Assembly: GCA_020631735.1 (NCBI GenBank)
Contig: CM036209.1
Coordinates: 2,095,478 to 2,159,477 of the forward strand
Direction of reading: 5' to 3'
Origin: Saccharum officinarum
Taxonomy: Eukaryota; Streptophyta; Magnoliopsida; Poales; Poaceae
DNA length: 64,000 bases
Every line of letters starts with the position of its first letter. Positions within the stretch are counted from its first letter, which is position 1. Under the pieces are notes generated by a model. It was not told where the DNA came from. It saw only the letters and a list, made by a program, of their open reading frames with translations, and did not search any database. Positions 55,851-64,000 of this stretch are shown here, piece after piece. The translations under genes were made by a program, and so were the position numbers.

Positions 55851-57227
55851 AGCCCATCAACCACCAGTAAATATTTATTATAAACGCGCGTTGTACCGGG
55901 ATAGGGGAGAGGGTAATGGGAAAAAAGAATAAGGCTTTACTGTGCTGATCTTGAATGGCGGATTGAGATTTGAAGGGGTGCAATTAAAATCTTCTACAAT
56001 TTTTTAAATCACTGTAAAAATGTAGTGTTTCATTGTATGAGGTAACCTCATGCTATCTTTTTTTTCCTGAGACGAAAGAAGAATTATATTAAATAATAGT
56101 TGGGTACATTATCACATTACAAGCACTCTAAAATATATTACATATATCCAGAAACTGATTTTCATCTATATTATACCTATAATGTGAACATCTCCAAATC
56201 TCAAAATCAAACCTATATGACGTTTCGTATGGATGACCGCACAGGTAAACACTCGGTAAAAGGCCTGAGAACAAATGTCTAACGAACGACGACCAACATT
56301 CCTGCAGGCGGAGTTAAGAATCTTCTTATTTCTTGTGTCTTCCTTCTTTTTCTTTCTGCCACCGAAGAATAAGGAAGATTGATCTGAAACTTATTCGCAC
56401 CGGTCCTTAATCGTGACTAGATCTAACCACAACAAAAAAAAGAGACCAGAGAAAATTATTCCATGGCAGCGACATCATTTCCGCCTTGATGTCTCCGTTC
56501 GGAAAAAAAGTCTCTATGTCGTTATGCCGATGAAGTTGTTGACACCGTAGTTGTCGCCTTCATCTTTAACAGAACCGTCATGGAGAAAACGATTCCACCC
56601 TGCCTCCTCGTCGTCGCCAGAGAGGAGGAGGAGATGATAAATCCCCAATATCAAGAAACTTGGCATGGAAAGACCCTAAACCTAAGGACTCGATCTAATA
56701 GAAAACTTATTAAAAAACCATGGATGCCCACTCCCTCCGGCCTCCGACGAGATGCCGGAGGGGAAGGGAGGGGACCAACGGTGGTGGAAGATCGGGGGGG
56801 GGGGGGTTGCGTGGGGTTGCGGCGGCGGCGCTAGGGCAAGTCGTGAGGGAGAGGGGCGAGTCCACACCTCAGGGCCTAGCGGCTGGACTCTGGAGTCTGG
56901 ACACCTCATGCTAACCTTACTTAAAAAATCTTGTTTCAAAAAGATATGGGGACAAGGTTCGCTAGAATTGGATCTCTAAAACCGCTATTTTTAGAAATAA
57001 GAATATTGGGATAAAACATACAATGAAGATTCTATTTTGAAAGTCTCATGTGACATGATTGGCCAGCTACAGCATGCCATTTTTTTCTTCACCCCTACCA
57101 CCACTATCGCCATCTCACTGCCCCTTGGAATTGAATCTCCCACCACTACTTTCAGATGTGAAAATACTAGAAGATTGAGTAGACAAATTAAGTAGGCAAC
57201 AAAGATTCCTTTTGAAAGTGCGAGGTG
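55851..57227. other. Intergenic, no gene supported
   Basis: GC-rich frames at 56580-56940 overlap on both strands and include a run of 10 or more G (near 56796), without a domain. A LINE-tail-like string lies near 56060-56100. Confidence 0.4.
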
Positions 57228-57709
57228 CAGGGCCGTACCTATAATTTGGAGGCCCCTGAACAAAATACTCAATATTGGGACCTAAAAGAAAACAAAAGCA
57301 TACTTTCACTTAATTATAAAGCTTCAAAATATATAGGGATCTTACAATACTAAGAACAGATCAAATCTTAATCCTAAAACAGTATAAGTACTACTCAAGT
57401 AACAAATTAGCATCCCTAGCATGCAGGTAGCATCTGCGCAGCAAAGCAGCAAAGAGGAAAAATGAACCGTCGCTGACTCTGCATGCCAGGGAAGCTAAGG
57501 AAGCAGGCGGGTGACATGACCATTTGGGCCTTAGGTTGAGTTGATCAAATTAACGATGCAGGAATTGCAAGCCTGCTTGGATATGCCACCATTTTATTTT
57601 TTATTTTAAGGATTAACTATTGATAATTAGTAAAGTGAAAATTTGGAGGCCCTTGAATTATGGAGGCCCTGAACAGTTGCCCACTTTGCTCCTGTCAATC
57701 TACGGGCCT
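57228..57709. mobile_element. hAT-type non-autonomous element, 482 bp
   Basis: Perfect 8-bp duplication GCGAGGTG (57220-57227 and 57710-57717). Ends cagggccgtac and, reversed, aggcccgtag. Repeated ttggaggccc strings occur near both ends. No transposase. Confidence 0.75.
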
Positions 57710-57902
57710 GCGAGGTGTCAGGATGGCTGGCCACGGTCGCAAAGTATTTCTTCCATATCCTATGGCTCGCCCCGTGCATGGGGACTTATGCTGATGCTTA
57801 TGCTGATTTGTTGTGAAAGGAAAACACTGTTCGTTCACTAAAAAGTACTGCTAAAGTAGTTTAAGCGAACAGTCACTCACTAACGAGTAGCGTGGAAAAT
57901 AA

Positions 57903-58025
57903 GGGGGTGTTTGGTAAGGTTCTTCTCCGACTTCGGCTCCAGCTCCTCCAGAGAGGGTCTACTAAACGTTTTGTAGGAGAAGCTATTTTTCGGTGAAAAA
58001 CAGAGGAAGCCTACAAAACAACCCC
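57903..58025. mobile_element. Small MITE, 123 bp
   Basis: Ends gggggtgtttgg and, reversed, ggggttgttttg, with TAA on both flanks (57900-57902 and 58026-58028). Confidence 0.5.
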
Positions 58026-58392
58026 TAATTAGAATGACTTAAACATTAGACCGTCGGCAATTATATTTATTATATAATCGGCACAATTGATACATATGTC
58101 CTAGGAGCACTTTGATACATGACCAAGTAGGAATCTGAGTCTATTTGGAATCCAAACTCTAAACCTATATTTGTAATCGTAAGTATCTATACTTCTAACA
58201 TTCTATCTTAATAGCAGCGAGAGCAAAACAAGAGACTGTGACTAGATTTAAAGTCTTGTGTACCGCCATATTCTATACCTCGCCATCATCAAATGCATCT
58301 TTGAAAGATGGTCCGGCATCTAGAGCCACGCCTCTCTCCATCGGGAAACTTTCAAATGGATTCGGCCGGATTTCCCTTGAATGCTTGGTCCT

Positions 58393-58668
58393 TAGGGATG
58401 AAAACGGATCGGATACGGACGGATATCACTGATATCGTATTTGTTTTCATATTTATGTCCGGATTCGGATTCGAATACGGATAGTATCAAAAATACCGGA
58501 TATGATACGATTGGATATCGACATCATAAATATGTGATTTAAATATTCGGATACGAATACGGTATCGGATGTTAAATATCCGGACTCGGATACAGACGGA
58601 TTAAAACCCCTCTAAACGGATTCGGTCTCGAATACGGTCGGAAAATATCCGTACCGTTTTCATCCCTG
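58393..58668. mobile_element. hAT-type MITE with GGATA-rich arms, 276 bp
   Basis: Perfect inverted ends agggatgaaaacgg / ccgttttcatccct and a perfect 8-bp duplication TTGGTCCT (58385-58392 and 58669-58676). Interior full of cggatacg/atatccg motifs. Confidence 0.85.
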
Positions 58669-58970
58669 TTGGTCCTGGTTTTCTTCCTTCCACACACACC
58701 CATAGCAGACGCCAACAAAAACGCCTCATTTTCCTAGATAGAGACTAGTTCATATTACGCTACATGCAGCATGTCAGGACCGGTCATTTTGCTACCTTTG
58801 AAGTCCGTCAAGAGTCATCTAGCATTTCCGATCCTCCGGTTCACCAGTTATTCAATTAAATGTTTTATTTGTTTTCTGTGGTTTTTTTTTCAGAGTTCAG
58901 TTCAACTATGTACACAATTAAACTGGTCCAAGTCAAGGAGGCACGGGACAACATAGCCATCCAGATAGCT

Positions 58971-59214
58971 AGGGTGTGTTCACTTCGCGAAATGTAGGTG
59001 AAAAGTTACTGTAGCATCTTTCGTTGTTATTTGGCAAAATTTATCTAATCATGAACTAACTAGGCTTAAAAGATTCGTCCCGACATTTACAGACAAACTG
59101 TGCAATTAGTTATCTTTTTTACCTACATTTAATGCTCCATGCATACGTCGAAAGATTTGATGTGATGGGTGGAAGAGGAAATATTTTGGGTTGGAATGGG
59201 AAAGTGAACAAGGC
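58971..59214. mobile_element. MITE, 244 bp
   Basis: Ends agggtgtgttcactt and, reversed, ggccttgttcacttt. Interior blocks (gattcgtcccgacattt, aatgctccatgcatacgtc) relate it to the elements at 26056 and 26301. Confidence 0.65.
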
Positions 59215-59224
59215 CATTATTAAT

Positions 59225-59400
59225 TACCCCTTTTCTAAATTATAGCACACTTTTTTTGGGAAGTGTGCATTATTAATCACAAATTTTCTAAATTGTAGTG
59301 CATTTTTTAAATCTTGAAATAAATGCAGAAAAGTATGGCATCAAGTCGAGGACTTAAACCCTAGTAGACAAGTTCCACCAAGGAACCTATCCAACAAAAA
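59225..59400 (-). mobile_element. p-SINE-like SINE fragment
   Basis: On the minus strand: ggtggaacttgtctactagg, then a box-B-like gggtttaagtcctcgac (about 59345-59362), then tctgcatttatttcaagatt, the order seen in rice p-SINE/OsSN elements. Limits are approximate. Confidence 0.5.
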
Positions 59401-60467
59401 GTTCGCAAATTACAATGCACATTACTTCACCAGACCTCTTATACCCCCCATTCATTAAACAGGATATGTAACAATTGCCGTAGATCTTCTATTCACATCT
59501 TTTATCCCGGCCATCTCTCCTAAAAAAGGGGAGATCTATCCATCTCCTAAACCAGGATGAGGTTTTCGCAATCTGCTAGAGCAAATGTATCTCATATCTT
59601 AAAGTTGTTTTTGAGAGATCTCCTACAACTAGTCATAGGAGAGAATAGAGATCTGGTGAAGATGCTCTTAGGTGTCGTTGTTGAGATGGAAAGCACTGCA
59701 ACAAATTTGTTAATCCATGATGTATTTTGGATTATGTATTGGAAACCTCAGTAGCAGTCTAGCAGCCCATTTGATGTTCAAATGGGATGTTTTTTTATGA
59801 CGAACTATGCGAGGTTGTCATCAAATTAGAGCAAGGGTGAGGAGGGATTTTATTTGTTTTCTCATTTAAAATAATTAATTACTACAATGATAATTGCAAA
59901 TAAGATTTTTACATTGAATCATACATGAATACATGGATGTATTATCAAATGTAACCTTTACTTCATATATTTGTTTAGGGAAAATTTCATTTTTTTCTTT
60001 TAGGCAATAATATAGATTAATGATAATTTAAATGTATTTCTTCCTATTAAATATAATTACTTCGAGCCTGAACAACATGTAAATGGATCTTTATGTTTCA
60101 AAAAAGATATATAATTACATGGATATATTTAAGATTGTATTCAAATATTTAGAAACTACTTTTCTTAGTTACTAAATGAAGTCATTTGCTACATTTAGGG
60201 TGTTTTATTTATGGAATGAAGTAGTCTGTCATCATCTCACTCTTTTTTTGTTTGGTTTGTCGAACATAATGAGTTGATCCATCACCATCTCATTTCTCAC
60301 AAATCTAATAATTAGTAGCAGTATGAGGAATATGGGCATTCCACTGAATCTTCAAACCAAACACTAGTGTTTATTCAACAACACATTTTCATTTTTTTTC
60401 TTCACGGACGAGACTTCACGCATTTTGACAACGCATTTTCATAGTCTCCTTATTTTTTACTAGCAAG
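59401..60467. other. AT-rich intergenic DNA
   Basis: A 65-codon plus-strand frame (59557-59754) has no recognisable domain. Nothing else is supported. Confidence 0.35.
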
Positions 60468-60743
60468 GTCCAAGGTGATCGATAGTTAACTTTTGTTTGG
60501 TGAAGATCTTATAAATCACATTCAACAGACAAAAGGTTTGTACTGTTGGATCTTATTGACATCTTTAACCATTGGGAGAAGGGTGATGATTCTATAATTG
60601 AATCTACCAATTTCTAACTTCAAATCATGAAAATCCTGAAAGAGTCTTAGAAGGTCCTCTTTGATGATTTCCCAGCAATGTTGGTAGAATTCAATAAGGA
60701 AATTAAGTACATATATATGTTCTTTATATATGTGGTCCATCAA
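60468..60743 (-). pseudogene. Non-LTR reverse transcriptase fragment
   Basis: The minus strand reads LIEFYQHCWEIIKEDLLRLF, FHDLKLEIGRFNYRIITLLP and KIQQYKPF, then after a one-base frame change CLLNVIYKIFTK. These are the consecutive blocks at the start of the plant LINE reverse transcriptase (…ITLLPK…IQQYRPICLLN…KIFTK). Only this part remains. Confidence 0.75.
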
Positions 60744-60977
60744 GGACAGGTAGAGATAAGATTAAGGAGAAGTAGTTAATTAAGTATATGTACATACAGT
60801 AGTATTGTACAGCCAACCCAAACAGGACTGTCACAACGAACAGACATATAAAGTTGCTGAGTGGTTACCAATTTGGAGGATGCAACAAGAGAAACGGCAA
60901 CAAAAACAAAAAAAATAAAGCCATGGAGTTTAATTTGTTGGTCTCATTCTCGTCGCTCTTCTTTAGCTCTTTTACAT

Positions 60978-62594
60978 GTAGCGTGCCCGTGCGTTGCTAT
61001 GGGATAACTAAACTTTTGTACTAAAAACATACGGATTGCACGATAAGATAACAATACCTTGAAATTAAATACCGACGTTAAAGTAACATTTAATCTAAAA
61101 AGCAAAGTTAGTGAAATTAATACAGCCACGAAGATCGCGGCGTCGCAGGCTCACCAACTCTACTGTATAGACCTTTCCACGCATTGCAATGTGAATAAAT
61201 AATGCCATAATTTGAGCATGAACGTATTGTATTGTTAAAAAAAAACGATAATGAGAGCGTGATGTTCGGAATATCAATATTACAAATTGAATTTTGTGCA
61301 TGGCAAAAATTTTCACTGATGGTTTGCAATCATCAAGATATGCATTTATAGTATTGTACATTTGTCGTACGGCTATATATGTAGAATTATATGATACTAT
61401 GTCACACGGGTAACATCTATAAAATCTTATGATGTACAATCTCTGAACTCATGACAACTAAATGTAAGGAAAAAGAGAAGTAGATTGAAGAACTGATGTA
61501 ACCAAGATCCAGTAATTAATTTCATCTTTACGAAATAGTTTTGTGGTTTAAATTACCAGCACACAAGCTCAGGGAAGTCCACCCAACTTCTTACCAAGTA
61601 AAAAGTTCACTTCATATGTTAGAAATTGATCTGGCTATCTAATTCACTTTTAAAAAAATATCAATACAGAACGCAAGCACCATGGAGTTGATATCAAAAT
61701 ATTGTAAATAAATTGGAGCAATAATGATAACATTGTTGACATATTTATATCTTCATCAGCACCATGCTTAATTAGTGTTTGGTGTCTGATTGGGGTCTTC
61801 TTGCATTGTCACACCATGCTGACCAGAAGCTTTTTGTTCGATTTCCTTCACATATACTACAATCATTAACCATGTCAGAATAGGGCTTGCTAACAATATA
61901 ATAAAGTGCAAACATAAAACATGTTAAGCATCTCAATGTGAGCACTGAAATGACAATGTAATCACCAATATCGATATTTTTGACAACAGTAAAGAAAACA
62001 ACAAGAGTTGGAGGATATTCATCAACTTCCAAAAGTCACCTATGTGGATCTAGGAGACACCAATATAAAGACCTTGATCTAGAGTAGGCTTCCAACCATG
62101 GTACAAAATAGTATTACAAAACAAAAAAAGAATATTATCGGACACCTTGAACTATTAGTTTGCCTTGAACACTGATTAATTTATTTTTTATATCAATTTC
62201 CCATGTTACAAGAGTGGTTACCTAAAGGGAATAGATTGCATGCTCGAAATGATACACTGGCCAATATACATTCCTGGGATACAAATATTCGGAAAATGTA
62301 ATTGAAATATGGAAAGTTTACTGGATTTAGTTAGGGTTCACTTGCCTTCATGAACGCACCAACCTTTTGCATATGTGAGATTGACAATGACTTAAAACGC
62401 TAGGTTAATTGGAAGTGTCAGAGTGTTGTAGGCAAGACATGCATTGCATCACTGACAATAGGCAAAGATATCACTAAATGAATGGGTGGAGGAAAGTTTT
62501 GGATTAGATTGAAAACCGAATTAAACCTTAGAATAAGAAAATCATTTAACCATCTTGAGTTTAGTTGTTCCGTAGCAACGTACGGACACGCTAC
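60978..62594. mobile_element. TIR-bearing DNA element, 1.6 kb, class uncertain
   Basis: The left end gtagcgtgcccgtgcgttgc plus tatggga and reversed right end gtagcgtgtccgtacgttgc plus tacgga are inverted repeats extending about 40 bp to aactaaac. The interior is AT-rich. A minus-strand frame at 61772-62032 (86 codons, with CSICEGNRTKSFWSAWC) is the only sizeable one and I do not recognise it. No clear target duplication. Confidence 0.6.
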
Positions 62595-63511
62595 CTAGTT
62601 GATGTATCAACTTAATGTCTAGATAGCTACTTGTTCATATTGCACACTCATTTGACCATCCTGAGTTCTATCACCTTCATAATCTTGTCAAAATTGTAAA
62701 TAAGTCAAATAGCATAAACCTGGAATTATCTACCATCTCTAACCCAAACAACCAATTCAGGGACTTGACTCTGCACGTAAAAAATGAGGACGGGTCGATG
62801 CGAGTATCTACCCTAGACAAGAAAATGTGTTTCTAGCCTGCTAACATCCAAAGCATCCATGGTGCTGGAGCGAATAATCCCTCCAGCAGCACGCATTTAT
62901 TATACCATACCCATCACGGTGCTCGATGTCAATGCAACACGTCTGATGCTTCATGAGCCTCAAGCATGCAGGCAAGCAAATGAAGGGCAGAAATGGGATG
63001 ATGATGATTAGTAATTACGTGGAGGCAGTCGAGCGCAGGCTCGACGAGCTTGACGTGCTTGGTCTAGAGGGAGGGAGGTACAAACCGAGGAGGAAGGATG
63101 GGCCTCCCGACGGCCCGTTAGGGCGACGCTCCTGGCGGCCGCCATTCGCTCCTCGCCGCCACCACCGCCAGCTGCTGCCCCAGCACCGGTGGCCCCCCTC
63201 CTCCTCCCCTCCCCTTCCTTCCTCCACCACGCACCCCACAGATCCCGCGTCCAGCGCTGTCCCTGGCTGCAAGCTCAGCCCAGGCAGCTCCTGTGCATGG
63301 ACGGCCTCTTCCCCGACGCTGACGCTGCCGTTGTCGGACACTGCCCCAGCGTCGGCGGCCACTCCCCTCCCTCCCTCCGCCACGCCCCTCGCAGATCCCG
63401 CGTACAGCTCCCCGTCTCACTTCGAGGGTCGCTCCGACGGTGGCATTCAACAGTCGTGCGCGCCTCTACAGTGTGCGGGAGTCGACGCACGTGAGGCTCC
63501 GCCTCCGGGGT
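62595..63511. other. Intergenic with a GC-rich open stretch, gene status doubtful
   Basis: A plus-strand frame 62953-63516 (187 codons) begins MSLKHAGKQMKGRNGMMM and contains VEAVERRLDELDVLGLEGG, then a Pro/Ser/Thr-rich low-complexity tail. Overlapping frames exist on both strands at 63000-63500, so GC bias explains much of it. The first 60 codons might be real but show no domain. Confidence 0.25.
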
Positions 63512-64000
63512 TGTGAAAGCATCTAGGCTCCGGTGTTGGTTTCGGAAATTGATGACAACACATTATTACCATGACTAACGTGTGTTTTGCAGAAACGTTG
63601 GTAAGTTAGGTCATGGAGTTGATAACTGCATTGGGCACTATGGTATTCATGTCCCTTGATGGAAATCGTTTCGGTTTTCAAAGGATCAACGACAAGATTA
63701 AGGACGGTTAGTTCCAGATGTCAAGGTGTTGAGTTGCATCTGGAATAGTCGTTAGGATCTTTGTTTCTTCCTTTGACCGTACTATAAAGGGGGGCATGAG
63801 CGAGTAGCTTGACCTAGGTGAGTCTTTTGTTTAGGTGTGGTGCACACTTGTCAAACTTAGCACTAGGTAGCTCCAGAATAGCTCAAAGTTCAGTTGGAAG
63901 CAACTTGGTTCAAGTTGCGTCGTATTTAGAAGTCGTTTGAGCAGTTTACCCTTGATCGGACGCGGTCCTGGTCATGACCGAACGCGTCCGGTCAGTACTA
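63512..64000 (+). repeat. Start of an LTR running off the window
   Basis: Begins tgtgaaagcatctaggctcc, continues with tgatgacaacacattattac and ctaacgtgtgttttgcag, and has a TATA-like actataaagggg at 63780-63791. These strings are typical of a large grass LTR retrotransposon family. The other end and interior are outside the window. Confidence 0.5.

Overview
The window is nuclear DNA of a flowering plant, almost certainly a panicoid grass of the sorghum, sugarcane, Miscanthus or maize type. The basis is GT/AG-spliced genes with GC-rich first exons, dense Stowaway, Tourist and hAT miniature elements, short-LTR Copia and chromovirus-like Gypsy elements, and L1-type LINEs. No prokaryotic, CRISPR, rRNA or convincing tRNA feature was seen. 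I could not run any database search, so the species is not fixed.

Host genes are few and all lie on the minus strand. (1) 9391-13840 is a nine-exon otubain-family (OTU deubiquitinase) gene whose catalytic Cys and His are both replaced, so it looks like a pseudoenzyme. (2) 18510-19624 is a two-exon group III WRKY transcription factor with a WRKYGEK heptapeptide. (3) 32502-35670 holds the broken remains of a second WRKYGEK group III gene: its first two exons and a probable C-terminal exon are separated by a non-autonomous LTR element, and the zinc-finger exon is missing. (4) 47334-49965 is a five-exon gene for a protein with two CBS domains and a plastid-type N-terminus.

The rest is mostly transposable elements, often nested. 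An old Gypsy copy (about 340-2280 and 7993-8070, plus strand) is split by a young 5.7-kb Copia element (2281-7992) with identical 113-bp LTRs and a 5-bp target duplication. A 1.1-kb Mutator-like element (14027-15139) sits about 90 bp upstream of the TATA box of the otubain gene, and a sister copy lies at 30573-31686. A 214-bp TRIM/SMART-like element is at 16624-16837. A retroposon with a nine-unit minisatellite (19900-21590) abuts a 5'-truncated L1 LINE (21600-23473). From 23.8 to 31.7 kb there is a run of hAT, Tourist and Stowaway elements, several nested, and a 99-bp AT microsatellite. A Reina-like chromovirus (37068-42140) is followed by a SINE. Two full copies of one non-autonomous LTR family (33104-34721 and 43458-45133) carry an ORF with calmodulin-binding IQ-like motifs; this is the least conventional system in the window. 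A two-ORF PIF/Harbinger transposon (50416-54704) lies beside the CBS gene. LINE, SINE and hAT pieces fill 55-60.8 kb, a 1.6-kb TIR element covers 60978-62594, and the start of another LTR runs off the right edge from 63512.

Nothing suggests that the host genes form one pathway. They are separate gene islands in a transposon-rich stretch. The more interesting signals are the dead otubain, the IQ-motif LTR family and the dismembered WRKY locus.
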